A stretch of 64,000 nucleotides of DNA from Deltaproteobacteria bacterium (GCA_016703535.1 JADJBV010000001.1:4206001-4270000); one strand, 5' to 3'. Shown: positions 17,623-24,524, numbered from the stretch's first letter. Notes: a model not told the origin generated them from the sequence alone. Numbers and translations are program-made.

Positions 17623-17703
17623 GTCCCGTCCGGGAAGTTCGATCATGTTCCCGCGAAGGATTTTTTTCGAGCGCGAACGTGATCCGAACTTCCCGGACGG
17701 GAC
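17623..17703. repeat. 81-bp interrupted inverted repeat
   Basis: Arms 17623-17644 and 17681-17703 (GTCCCGTCCGGGAAGTTC then GATC) are complementary over 22 positions with one bulged base; the inner loop holds further weak pairing (GTTC/GAAC, CGCG/CGCG) and a T7 run. It abuts the stop of the flavin oxidase gene. It may act as a transcription barrier or be a MITE/REP-like element. Confidence 0.85.
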
Positions 17704-17704
17704 C

Positions 17705-18322
17705 CTAGCCACCTTTGGCGGGGGTCAGGAGGGCCAACTTCGACTCCAGCTCCGAGAGCCGGGCCCGCAGCGGGGCGGCCAGCTCTTCCACTTCCGCCAA
17801 GGTGTAGCGCGGGGTCAGGTGCTGAGGGCAGTTCCAATCAAAGCCAACCACCTCGATCAAAAAATACCGTTCGACTTTGGTCCGCTTGGGCAAAGCCTCG
17901 GGGGCCAGACGCGCCGCCAGGGCCGGATCCTCTCGAGCGTCGATGACCCGCGCGTGACCGGCGATCTTGAGGCGGAGGCGCTGCGGATAGTCGACCAAGA
18001 TGAGGGCCACCCGGTCATTGGTCGCCAGGTTCCCCGTCGAGAGGAGCTGGCGGTTGCCGCTGAGATCCGCGAAGCCCAAGGTGTGCTCGTCCAACACTCG
18101 CAGGAAGCCGGGACGGCCACCCCGATGTTGAAGGTACGGCCACCCCTCGGCGTTGACCGTCGCCAGGTAGAAGCTGTCGCGGCTTTCGATCATCGCCTGC
18201 TCCGCTTCGGTCAGGCGATCCGCCGGTCCCTGACCCGGGGCCGGATGGGCGGCTCCGTAATAACGCTGCTGAGCCGCCAGCACCGCTGGGGTGGAGAAGA
18301 GATCGAGGAATCGCTGGGCCAT
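17705..18322 (-). CDS. Pyridoxamine 5'-phosphate oxidase-family flavoprotein
   Basis: A 205-residue PPOX-type (split-barrel, FMN-binding) protein. Visible marks are the N-terminal strand region ESRDSFYLATVNAEGWPYLQHRGG, then FADLSGNRQLLSTGNLATNDRVALILVDYPQRLRLKIAGHARV, which is typical of the subfamily annotated as pyridoxamine oxidase-like FMN-binding. It probably reduces or oxidises a small molecule rather than pyridoxamine phosphate itself. ATG at 18322 is chosen because GGAGG lies 6 bases upstream; an in-frame TTG at 18328 is less likely. The DsrE-like gene ends 22 bases upstream, so the two form an operon divergent from a LysR gene, which may regulate it. Confidence 0.88.
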   Translation of the reverse strand: MAQRFLDLFSTPAVLAAQQRYYGAAHPAPGQGPADRLTEAEQAMIESRDSFYLATVNAEGWPYLQHRGGRPGFLRVLDEHTLGFADLSGNRQLLSTGNLATNDRVALILVDYPQRLRLKIAGHARVIDAREDPALAARLAPEALPKRTKVERYFLIEVVGFDWNCPQHLTPRYTLAEVEELAAPLRARLSELESKLALLTPAKGG

Positions 18323-18344
18323 GACCAACCTCCGGGGTTCGGTT

Positions 18345-18716
18345 TCAAAAGACCAAGGTCTGCCAACCTTCGACCAGGTAGCGCCTCAGGCTGGCCAGGC
18401 CCGGGGTGCCAGGGAGTGGGTGATCGGTGAGGCTCGGGAGGCCACACTGTTCGACCCCCGAGGTCGCGCCGAACACCGCGGCACAACCGGCCGAGGCGCC
18501 CACGATCTGCTCGCGGACCTGGCCGTAAAGCGCCGCGACCGGGTGGCCCAACTTGCTCAGCTCCGCGGGCCACCGGGTCCCGGCGCCGACGAACAGGACC
18601 TCAACCTGGTCTTGATGGCCTTGGGCTTCGGCCGCCAAGGCCAAGGCGTTGAAGACCCGACCGAGCGGTTCTTCGCCGCCTCGGGGGTCGCTGGTGATCA
18701 CGATTGCCAACTTCAT
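18345..18716 (-). CDS. DsrE/DsrF-like protein
   Basis: A 123-residue soluble protein that begins MKLAIVITSDPRGGEEPLGR, a Rossmann-like strand-loop-helix start seen in DsrE/DsrF/YchN-type proteins, with EVLFVGAGTRW in the second strand and GASAGCAAVFGATSGVEQCG near the C-terminal part. Two cysteines are close together there. Members of the family take part in sulfur relay or small-molecule handling, but the assignment rests on overall pattern only. It lies 22 bases upstream of the flavin oxidase gene and is transcribed away from a LysR gene across a 75-base AT-rich gap, the usual arrangement for LysR control. Confidence 0.65.
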   Translation of the reverse strand: MKLAIVITSDPRGGEEPLGRVFNALALAAEAQGHQDQVEVLFVGAGTRWPAELSKLGHPVAALYGQVREQIVGASAGCAAVFGATSGVEQCGLPSLTDHPLPGTPGLASLRRYLVEGWQTLVF

Positions 18717-18734
18717 GGGTGGAAGATGGGCTTT

Positions 18735-18791
18735 GGAACGCGGTGAAACAATAGACGGGAACCGCAACATATTATTGAATGAATCGGAACA
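18735..18791. promoter_or_regulatory. Divergent LysR/DsrE control region
   Basis: The short gap between divergent genes is strikingly AT-rich around CATATTATTGAATGAAT. CAATA (18749-18753) and TATTG (18772-18776) form an interrupted dyad that could be a LysR-type operator. Exact promoters were not resolved. Confidence 0.4.
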
Positions 18792-19697
18792 ATGCGAAAC
18801 CACCTCTCGGGGATGGCCACCTTCGTGGCGGTGGCCGAACAGCGGAGCTTCGGCGGCGCGGCCAAGAAGTTGGGCTTGTCCCCGGCCGCGACCACCCGGG
18901 CCATCGCCCATTTGGAGGAGCACCTGGCGGTTCGCCTGCTGCAGCGGACCACTCGCAGCGTCACCCTGACCGACGCCGGGGCCCGCTACCTGCGCCAGGT
19001 TCGGGAGATCTTGGCCCGCATCGAGGAGAGTGAACGGGCCTTGCGGGCGGTCAGCGCCGAGCCCTCAGGACGCCTGGTGTTGACCGCTCCTTTGGTGTTT
19101 GGACGGCAACACGTCGCCCCTCTACTGAACGACTTCTTGGCTCGTTACCCGAAGGTCCAATGTGAGCTGACCCTCTCGGACCGGCTGGTGTCTTTGGTCG
19201 AAGAGGGGATCGACCTGGCGATCCGCATCGGCGTCCCCGACGACTCCAGTCTTCACGTTCGCCCGCTGGGAGCAACCCGCCGGGTTGTGGTGGCCAGCCC
19301 CCGCTACCTAGAGGCCCACCGGGCGATCCGCCGGCCTGGCGATTTGGAGGCCCACACCACCATCCAACTGCAGCCCCTGGCGCCCACCGGCGAGTGGACC
19401 TTCCGCAAGGGCCGCCGCCGCGACAAGGTCACCCTCCGACCCGCCTTCAGCACGAACAGCGCGGAGGTGGCCGTGGCCCGGGCCGAGGCCGGAGGCGGCG
19501 TAGCCCTGCTCTTGGCCTATCAGGTGTGGGAGGCCGTCCGCCGGGGTCGCCTGCGGGTGTTGTTGGCCAGCTACGAGCCGCCGCCCTTGCCCATTCAGGC
19601 GGTCTATCCGAGCGCCCGCTTCCTCACGCCCGCGATCCGCAAGTTGATCGACCTGGCGGCCTCGACCCGGCGCTGGGACTTCGTCGATCTGGATTGA
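18792..19697 (+). CDS. LysR-family transcriptional regulator
   Basis: A 301-residue LysR-type regulator of normal length. The N-terminal winged helix-turn-helix covers about residues 1-60 (AEQRSFGGAAKKLGLSPAATTRAI, then HLAVRLLQRTTRSVTLTD with the typical end AGARYL). The effector domain follows (SGRLVLTAPLVFGRQHVAPLL, DRLVSLVEEGIDLAIRIG) as in the CrgA/AphB-like branch. It is encoded divergently from the DsrE-like and flavin-oxidase genes, so it very likely regulates them and itself from the AT-rich gap. The effector is unknown. Its stop is followed by a tandem repeat array and a convergent ribosomal operon. Confidence 0.95.
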   Translation: MRNHLSGMATFVAVAEQRSFGGAAKKLGLSPAATTRAIAHLEEHLAVRLLQRTTRSVTLTDAGARYLRQVREILARIEESERALRAVSAEPSGRLVLTAPLVFGRQHVAPLLNDFLARYPKVQCELTLSDRLVSLVEEGIDLAIRIGVPDDSSLHVRPLGATRRVVVASPRYLEAHRAIRRPGDLEAHTTIQLQPLAPTGEWTFRKGRRRDKVTLRPAFSTNSAEVAVARAEAGGGVALLLAYQVWEAVRRGRLRVLLASYEPPPLPIQAVYPSARFLTPAIRKLIDLAASTRRWDFVDLD

Positions 19698-19720
19698 ACC
19701 GACACCCTCGGAGCCCCAAG

Positions 19721-20094
19721 GGCCGGGACCCCAAGGCTCCAGCAAGCCGGAGGCGCGCAGCGAGCAACGCTCGCGGAGAGGGGTGGACCGGCTTTGCCGG
19801 GCCGGGACCCCAAGGCTCCAGCAAGCCGGAGGCGCGCAGCGAGCAACGCTCGCGGAGAGGGGTGGACCGGCTTTGCCGGGCCGGGACCCCAAGGCTCCAG
19901 CAAGCCAGCGCGAGCGCAACGCTCGCGGAAGGTGGACCGGCTTTGCCGGGCCGGGACCCAGGCTCCAGCAAGGAGGAGACTCGCGGAGGGGGCCGGGGGC
20001 CGGACCCAAGGCTCCAGCAAGCCGGAGGCGCGCAGCGAGCAACGCTCGCGGAGAGGGGGGGACCGGCTTTGCCGGGCCGGGACCCCAAGGCTCC
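19721..20094. repeat. 79-bp imperfect tandem repeat array
   Basis: Five units beginning GGCCGGGACCCCAAGGCTCC at 19721, 19800, 19879, 19949 and about 19998, and a final partial one at 20075. The first two are 79 bp; later ones are shortened (70, 49 and 77 bp). Each full unit has the palindrome GCGAGCAACGCTCGC and GGCTTTGCCGGGCC. The array fills the convergent gap between LysR and rplL. Open frames through it are artefacts of high GC. Confidence 0.93.
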
Positions 20095-20134
20095 GAAAAA
20101 GAAAACGGCCGGCGCCCCGAGAGACACCGGCCGT
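20094..20134 (-). terminator. Intrinsic terminator of the ribosomal operon
   Basis: On the minus strand ACGGCCGG-(14)-CCGGCCGT is followed by TTTCTTTTTC, 31 bases after the rplL stop. A textbook stem plus U-tract. Confidence 0.9.
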
Positions 20135-20165
20135 CTTCACGAACCGAACTAGGCCGAAGCCGAGA

Positions 20166-20546
20166 CTACTTGATCTCGACCTTGGCGCCGGCGGCCTCGA
20201 GCTGGGCCTTCATCTTGGCGGCGTCGTCCTTGTTCACGTCCTCCTTGAGGACCTTGGGAGCGCCGTCGACCAGGTCCTTGGCCTCCTTGAGGCCGAGGCC
20301 GGTGATCGCCCGGACTTCCTTGATGACCTTGATCTTCTCGGCGCCGGCATCCGCCAACACCACGGTGAACTCGGTCTTCTCGGCGACCGGAGCGGCGGCG
20401 GCAGCGGCAGGAGCCGCCATCATCATTCCACCACCACCGGAGGCGGCCTTGACGCCCCACTTCTCTTCGAGCTGCTTCACCAAGGCCGCGGCCTCGACGA
20501 CGGTCAACTTTGAGAGGTCTTCGATGATCTGATCCAAATTAGCCAT
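20166..20546 (-). CDS. rplL: Ribosomal protein L7/L12
   Basis: A 126-residue L7/L12 of the 50S stalk, normal length. N-terminal dimerisation helices (QIIEDLSKLTVVEAAALVKQ), an Ala/Gly-rich hinge (AAPAAAAAAPVAEK) and the C-terminal factor-binding domain (KIKVIKEVRAITGLGLKEAK, VDGAPKVLKEDV) are all recognisable. It interacts with translation factors and hangs on L10, encoded just upstream. It is the last gene of the operon: an intrinsic terminator follows, and rpoB is not next, which is unusual. Confidence 0.98.
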   Translation of the reverse strand: MANLDQIIEDLSKLTVVEAAALVKQLEEKWGVKAASGGGGMMMAAPAAAAAAPVAEKTEFTVVLADAGAEKIKVIKEVRAITGLGLKEAKDLVDGAPKVLKEDVNKDDAAKMKAQLEAAGAKVEIK

Positions 20547-20574
20547 GACACGAACTCCTAAAACTCAAACTGCA

Positions 20575-20596
20575 GTCTGCAAGTTGCCTTGCAGAC
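20575..20596. other. Perfect 9-bp hairpin between rplJ and rplL
   Basis: GTCTGCAAG-TTGC-CTTGCAGAC, an exact 9-bp stem with a 4-base loop in the 72-base rplJ-rplL gap. Its core is one copy of the window-wide palindrome in reverse orientation. It could set mRNA processing or the L7/L12 to L10 ratio. Confidence 0.7.
20579..20592 (-). repeat. Polar palindrome copy 2 (reverse)
   Basis: GCAAGTTGCCTTGC; on the minus strand GCAAGGCAACTTGC. The only one of the nine copies in reverse orientation; intergenic rplJ-rplL. Confidence 0.85.
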
Positions 20597-20618
20597 GCCC
20601 CAAAGAACGAAGTGGGCC

Positions 20619-21146
20619 TCAGGCCGCGTCCTTCTCGGACTTCGCCTTGATGACACCGATGACCTGCTCGGCAGGTGCATTGAGGACCGACAAGAGCTGA
20701 GTCGCCGGCGCGTTGATCACGCCCAGCAGCTGCGCCCTCGACTCGGCCAGCGTCGGCATCTTGGCCATGGTCGAAGCGGCGTCGCCCGTCAGGACGTCAT
20801 CCACCACGTACCCAGCCTTGACCTGGAACTTCTCGTACTTGTCCTTGATCTCTTGGGCGGTCTTGCCGAGAGTCGCAAACTCCTCGTCGTAGAGGAACAG
20901 GATCGCCGTCGGCCCGGTGAAAGCATCACCGAGCTTCTCGATCTTGGTCCCCGCCAGGGCGCGCTTCATCAAGGTGTTCTTGACCACCTTGTATTCGACC
21001 TTGGCCGACCGGAACTTGTTGCGGATCTCGTTAACCGCCGCGACATCGAGGCCCGAGAAGCCGGCCACTAGGCCAGCCTTCGCCTTCGACAACTTCTCGG
21101 CGAGACCATTTACGACCTCGCCCTTTTCGTCGCGGTTCATTGCCAT
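20619..21146 (-). CDS. rplJ: Ribosomal protein L10
   Basis: The 175-residue L10 that anchors L7/L12 dimers to the 23S rRNA. Typical features are the N-terminal NRDEKGEVVNGLAEKLSKAK, VAGFSGLDVAAVNEIRNKF, VKNTLMKRAL, FTGPTAILF and the C-terminal helices (VINAPATQLLSVLNAPAEQV) that bind L7/L12. ATG at 21146 is chosen because AGGAGGTGA lies upstream at a workable distance; ATG at 21140 is an alternative. Preceded by a 190-base leader that may carry autoregulation by L10. Confidence 0.98.
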   Translation of the reverse strand: MAMNRDEKGEVVNGLAEKLSKAKAGLVAGFSGLDVAAVNEIRNKFRSAKVEYKVVKNTLMKRALAGTKIEKLGDAFTGPTAILFLYDEEFATLGKTAQEIKDKYEKFQVKAGYVVDDVLTGDAASTMAKMPTLAESRAQLLGVINAPATQLLSVLNAPAEQVIGVIKAKSEKDAA

Positions 21147-21336
21147 GCTGAAATCACCTCCTCCCGTCGCACGTCTTCCTGCTGGGCCCAATCGGGACCA
21201 CGCAGTGACCCTCCCAAGGAGGCTCGGACGTCCGACGGGTCGGAGCCCGAACACCATCTCGGCGGGAGATTAAGGCGCCCGTTGGGAGCGCCACCCGCTG
21301 TCTTGGAGTGGGTCGGTTGCTAGCGAATGTCAGCGA
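21147..21336 (-). promoter_or_regulatory. Candidate L10 leader
   Basis: A 190-base untranslated stretch between rplA and rplJ with GC-rich pairing (for example GGCTC...GAGCC around 21218-21250). In many bacteria the rplJL leader binds L10-L7/L12 to repress translation. Position and length fit, but the kink-turn was not identified, so this is an inference. Confidence 0.35.
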
Positions 21337-22032
21337 TCAGGTGGCCTCGACGCCCGGATCGACCTTGATGCCGGGGCCGTGGGTGCAGCTGATGGTCACC
21401 GACTGCATGAAGTTGCCCTTGGCCGAAGCGGGCTTGGCCCGGAACAGCGCGTCGAGCACGGTCTGCAGGTTGGCGGCCAGGGCCTTGGCGTCGAAGGACG
21501 CCTTGCCGATCGGGGCCTGGATGATACCGGCCTTTTCGGTGCGGTACTCGATCTTACCGCCCTTGGCCTCGGCCACGGCCCGCGCCACGTCCGGGGTCAC
21601 GGTGCCGGTCTTGGGGTTGGGCATCAAGCCCCGCGGACCGAGGACCCGGCCCAAACGACCGACCAAGGCCATCATGTCGGGGGACGCGATGACCACGTCG
21701 AAGTCCATGAAGCCGCCGTTCACCTTCTCGACCAGGTCTTCGGCGCCCACGTGATCGGCGCCAGCGGCCCGAGCTTCGGCCTGCTTTTCGCCCTTGGTGA
21801 ACACCGCAACCCGCTGAGACTTGCCGGTACCACCGGGCAACACGACGGCGCCGCGGATCATCTGGTCGGCGTGCCGGGGATCGACGCCCAACTTCACCGC
21901 GACCTCGACGGTCTCGTCGTACTTGGCGGTGGCGGTCTTCTTGACCAGCTCACAGGCCTCAGCGACGACGTACTTCTTGCTGCGATCGAAGGCCTTGACG
22001 GCCTTGGTGTACTTCTTACCGTGCTTTTTCAT
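21337..22032 (-). CDS. rplA: Ribosomal protein L1
   Basis: The 231-residue L1 of the 50S stalk, normal length. Typical parts: KKHGKKYTKAVKAFDRSKKY, VAVKLGVDPRHADQMIRGAV, VLPGGTGKSQRVAVF, MMALVGRLGRVLGPRGLMPN and the C-terminal SVTISCTHGPGIKVD. It binds 23S rRNA near the exit site and usually represses its own L11-L1 mRNA. It follows rplK in the standard order. Confidence 0.99.
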   Translation of the reverse strand: MKKHGKKYTKAVKAFDRSKKYVVAEACELVKKTATAKYDETVEVAVKLGVDPRHADQMIRGAVVLPGGTGKSQRVAVFTKGEKQAEARAAGADHVGAEDLVEKVNGGFMDFDVVIASPDMMALVGRLGRVLGPRGLMPNPKTGTVTPDVARAVAEAKGGKIEYRTEKAGIIQAPIGKASFDAKALAANLQTVLDALFRAKPASAKGNFMQSVTISCTHGPGIKVDPGVEAT

Positions 22033-22114
22033 GGCTCACTCCGTAGTCCAGACGATCCAGTCCACACGCGACGCCGAAGCACCGCGGCCCTAAGGATCTC
22101 CTACGCGAAAGGGG

Positions 22115-22564
22115 TTAACGAATGACGTCGATGCCCATCGACCGGGCGGTGCCGGCGATGCTGTTCGAGCACTTGTCGATGTCGAAGGAGTTGGTGTCCT
22201 GGATCTTGGACTTGGCGATCTCCTGGACTTGCTCCCAGGTGATCTTGCCGACCTTCACCTTGCCCGGCTCCCGAGAGCCCGAGGCCGGCTTCTTGTTCAG
22301 GTGCAGGCCGATCTTCTTCTTGATCAAGACCGACGCCGGCGGCGACTTGGTGATGAAGCTGAAGCTCTTGTCCGCGTAGACCGTGATCACCACCGGGATG
22401 ATCAGGTTCTCGCCCGCCATCGCCTGCGTGCGGGCGTTGAACTCCTTACAGAAGCCCATGATGTTGACGCCGTGTTGACCGAGCGACGGTCCGACGGGCG
22501 GCGCGGGGTTGGCCTTGCCGGCCGGCACCTGCAGCTTGATGTACGCGGTAATCTTCTTGGCCAT
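22115..22564 (-). CDS. rplK: Ribosomal protein L11
   Basis: The 149-residue L11 of the GTPase-associated centre. Recognised by KKITAYIKLQVPAGKANPAP, VGPSLGQHGVNIMGFCKEFN, PPASVLIKK and the C-terminal rRNA-binding domain (VGKITWEQVQEIAKSKIQD, GTARSMGIDV). Normal length. It lies 12 bases downstream of a small coiled-coil gene that separates it from nusG, which is not the usual arrangement. Confidence 0.99.
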   Translation of the reverse strand: MAKKITAYIKLQVPAGKANPAPPVGPSLGQHGVNIMGFCKEFNARTQAMAGENLIIPVVITVYADKSFSFITKSPPASVLIKKKIGLHLNKKPASGSREPGKVKVGKITWEQVQEIAKSKIQDTNSFDIDKCSNSIAGTARSMGIDVIR

Positions 22565-22576
22565 GACTCTGACTTT

Positions 22577-22867
22577 CTAATTGCCGGCGTGGTTGCCGCC
22601 GGAGCCGTCATCCGCTAGCTCAACCACCTCGAGTTGATCCAGCACTTTCTTGAGGCGCTTCAGGTGCTTCTTTTTGGCGACCGTCTTCTGGAGGGCCGCC
22701 ACCACTTCCTGAACCGCTTGGAACCCCTCAGCCTGGGCCTCGAGCTTCTTCTCGAGTTTCCCCACCTTCTTGTGGAGGCTCCGGAGGAGCTCTAGAGCCT
22801 CCTCCAGGCCCGGGCCGTCAGGGCCGCCCTGGGAGACACCCTCTGGCTCTCCCTCGGCGGCGCTCAC
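22577..22867 (-). CDS. Small coiled-coil protein between nusG and rplK
   Basis: A 96-residue hydrophilic protein without signal peptide. The first 20 residues are acidic/Gly-rich (AAEGEPEGVSQGGPDGPG), then a predicted coiled coil (about 21-66: LEEALELLRSLHKKVGKLEK) and a Lys-rich helix (KTVAKKKHLKRLKKVLDQLE). The GTG start overlaps the nusG stop (GTGA), so it is translationally coupled to nusG and lies 12 bases upstream of rplK. The basic helix suggests RNA or ribosome contact, but this is only inference. I do not recognise the family; most genomes have nothing between nusG and rplK. Confidence 0.8.
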   Translation of the reverse strand: MSAAEGEPEGVSQGGPDGPGLEEALELLRSLHKKVGKLEKKLEAQAEGFQAVQEVVAALQKTVAKKKHLKRLKKVLDQLEVVELADDGSGGNHAGN

Positions 22868-23523
22868 TTGGCCGCCTTCTCCACCTGCTCGAAGCGGAGC
22901 TCGACCGGGGTCGAGCGGCCGAAGATGGAGACCAGGACCCGCAGCTTCTGCTGCTCATCCTTCACCTCTTCGACCGTGGCGTTGAAGCTGGAGAACGGGC
23001 CGTCGATGACCCGCACCGTCTCGCCTTCGGCGAAGTGGATGCGCGGCTTCACCACGGTGGCGGCCTCGGTCATCTGCTGGGTGAGGCGCGTGACCTCGGC
23101 TTCCCGAAGCGGCCGCGGGTTGCGGGCGTCGCCGACGAAGCCGGTGATCTTGGGCGTGTTCTTCACCATGTGCCAGGTGCGATCGTTCAACTCCATCTGA
23201 ACGATCATGTAGCCCGGGAAGTACTTGCGCTTGCTCTTGCGTTTGGTGCCGCCGAGCAGCTCGACCACGTTCTCCGAAGGGACCAAAACGTCCCCGAAGA
23301 ACTCGTCGAGCCCCTCCAGCTTCACCCGCTCCTGCAAGCTCTTTTGGGCCTTGTTCTCGAAGCCCGAGTACGTGTGCACCACGTACCACTTCATCTTGCC
23401 TCGGTCGGTGACCTTGGCCGCGATGACGCCGGGCGCTTCGGCCACAGCCCCTTCGCCTTCGGCGACGGCCTCTTCGGCCTCCAACTCGCCTTCGTGCGCG
23501 GTTTCCATATCTTCCTCGATCAC
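22864..23523 (-). CDS. nusG: Transcription elongation/antitermination factor NusG
   Basis: A 219-residue NusG. The conserved NGN domain starts at about residue 43 (MKWYVVHTYSGFENKAQKSL), continues through KRKYFPGYMIVQM and ends before the C-terminal KOW domain (FAEGETVRVIDGPFSSFNAT). It has an extra acidic N-terminal tail of some 42 residues (EEDMETAHEGELEAEEAVAE) ahead of the domain. GTG at 23523 is supported by GGAG 7 bases upstream; an internal ATG at residue 6 or 43 could also be used. It binds RNA polymerase and links it to Rho or the ribosome. secE is 13 bases upstream. Confidence 0.97.
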   Translation of the reverse strand: MIEEDMETAHEGELEAEEAVAEGEGAVAEAPGVIAAKVTDRGKMKWYVVHTYSGFENKAQKSLQERVKLEGLDEFFGDVLVPSENVVELLGGTKRKSKRKYFPGYMIVQMELNDRTWHMVKNTPKITGFVGDARNPRPLREAEVTRLTQQMTEAATVVKPRIHFAEGETVRVIDGPFSSFNATVEEVKDEQQKLRVLVSIFGRSTPVELRFEQVEKAAK

Positions 23524-23536
23524 GGCTTTCTCCGGC

Positions 23537-23920
23537 TCAGGTTTTGTAGATCAGGCCCGTCAGCTGGGCCCAGACCAGGTCGAAGAAGCCCATGACCAAC
23601 GCCAAGATGACCGACGTGATGATCACGACGATCGTGGCGGTCTGGGTCTCCTTCTGCGAAGGCCAAGTGACCTTGCGGAGTTCGGCCACCACGTCGTTGG
23701 CAAAGGCGTGGGCCGTGGCGTGTTTGTAGAGGAAGTAGGTGCCGACGCCAGCACCGACCAAACCGATGAGGGTGCTCAGCGCAAAGCCGCTGCCGACCAA
23801 CGCCGGATCTGGGATGTTGGCCAGATAGGCGAGGCCTCCGAGGAGCCGCGTCAAGGTGACCCACACGACAAGCGCGAGGGCCAAGTGGGCAAAAATCACG
23901 TATCGTTCAGTGCCTTGCAC
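23537..23920 (-). CDS. secE: Preprotein translocase subunit SecE
   Basis: A 127-residue SecE with three membrane segments, like the E. coli form. Two N-terminal helices (IFAHLALALVVWVTLTRLL and GSGFALSTLIGLVGAGVGTY) precede the conserved amphipathic region ELRKVTWPSQKETQTATIVV and the last helix (ITSVILALVMGFFDLVW). It clamps SecY in the translocon. The GTG start sits 12 bases after the end of tRNA-Trp, and its Shine-Dalgarno (GGAG) directly follows the tRNA 3' end, so tRNA processing releases the secE-nusG mRNA. Confidence 0.97.
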   Translation of the reverse strand: MQGTERYVIFAHLALALVVWVTLTRLLGGLAYLANIPDPALVGSGFALSTLIGLVGAGVGTYFLYKHATAHAFANDVVAELRKVTWPSQKETQTATIVVIITSVILALVMGFFDLVWAQLTGLIYKT

Positions 23921-23932
23921 GCGTTATCTCCA

Positions 23933-24005
23933 CAGGGCAGGAGGGACTCGAACCCACAACATGCGGTTTTGGAAACCGCCGCTCTACCATTGGAGCTACT
24001 GCCCT
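23933..24005 (-). tRNA. tRNA-Trp (CCA)
   Basis: Folds as a 73-nt cloverleaf with acceptor AGGGCAG/CTGCCCT, T-arm GTGGGTTCGAGTCCC and anticodon CCA in the loop TTCCAAA; discriminator G. No CCA tail is encoded. Confidence 0.97.
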
Positions 24006-24020
24006 AATCCAAGGGACCGA

Positions 24021-24093
<73 letters not shown>

Positions 24094-24104
24094 GATTTTT
24101 CAAG

Positions 24105-24177
24105 AGCGGGAGACGAGGTTCGAACTCGCGACATTCAGCTTGGAAGGCTGATACTCTACCAACTGAGCTACTCCCGC
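24105..24177 (-). tRNA. tRNA-Gly (TCC)
   Basis: 73 nt; acceptor GCGGGAG/CTCCCGC, T-arm GAGTTCGAACCTC and anticodon TCC in loop CTTCCAA. No encoded CCA. Confidence 0.97.
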
Positions 24178-24233
24178 GAACTAGAAGGCACCGCCCCCCC
24201 TGTCGTAACCAAACAAACATTCAAAGAGCGGAG

Positions 24234-24316
24234 TGGAGGGAGAAGGATTCGAACCTTCGAAGCATAAATGCGCCAGATTTACAGTCTGGTCCCTTTGGCC
24301 GCTTGGGTATCCCTCC
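24234..24316 (-). tRNA. tRNA-Tyr (GTA)
   Basis: 83 nt with a long variable arm; acceptor GGAGGGA/TCCCTCC, T-arm AAGGTTCGAATCCTT and anticodon GTA in loop CTGTAAA. No encoded CCA. Confidence 0.97.
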
Positions 24317-24395
24317 TCAGCCACTGCTCGCCTTGCGACTTGCAGCTCCCTGTCCCTTCGACTCGTTGCGTGACGCCTCTTCTTGGGCCGCTGAT

Positions 24396-24468
24396 TGCTG
24401 GCGATCGGACTCGAACCAACAACCGGCTGCTTACAAAACAGCTGCTCTACCAATTGAGCTACGCCAGC
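24396..24468 (-). tRNA. tRNA-Thr (TGT)
   Basis: 73 nt; acceptor GCTGGCG/CGCCAGC, T-arm TTGGTTCGAGTCCGA and anticodon TGT in loop TTTGTAA. First gene of the tRNA-secE-nusG cluster. No encoded CCA. Confidence 0.96.
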
Positions 24469-24497
24469 GTACGCCCCGATCCGAAAGGAGCCGTGTG

Positions 24498-24524
24498 GTT
24501 ATGAGAGAAGGCGGACGCTGTCAA
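24498..24524 (-). promoter_or_regulatory. Candidate promoter of the tRNA-secE operon
   Basis: A perfect TTGACA (minus strand, 24524-24519) overlaps the rlmB stop codon. CATAAC follows after 15 bases; TAACCA at 17 bases is an alternative -10. It lies 30 bases before the first tRNA. Confidence 0.5.

Noticed and set aside
19394..20152. Open frames running through the 79-bp repeats
   Set aside because: They are repetitive by DNA structure, start inside LysR and have no plausible start signals.
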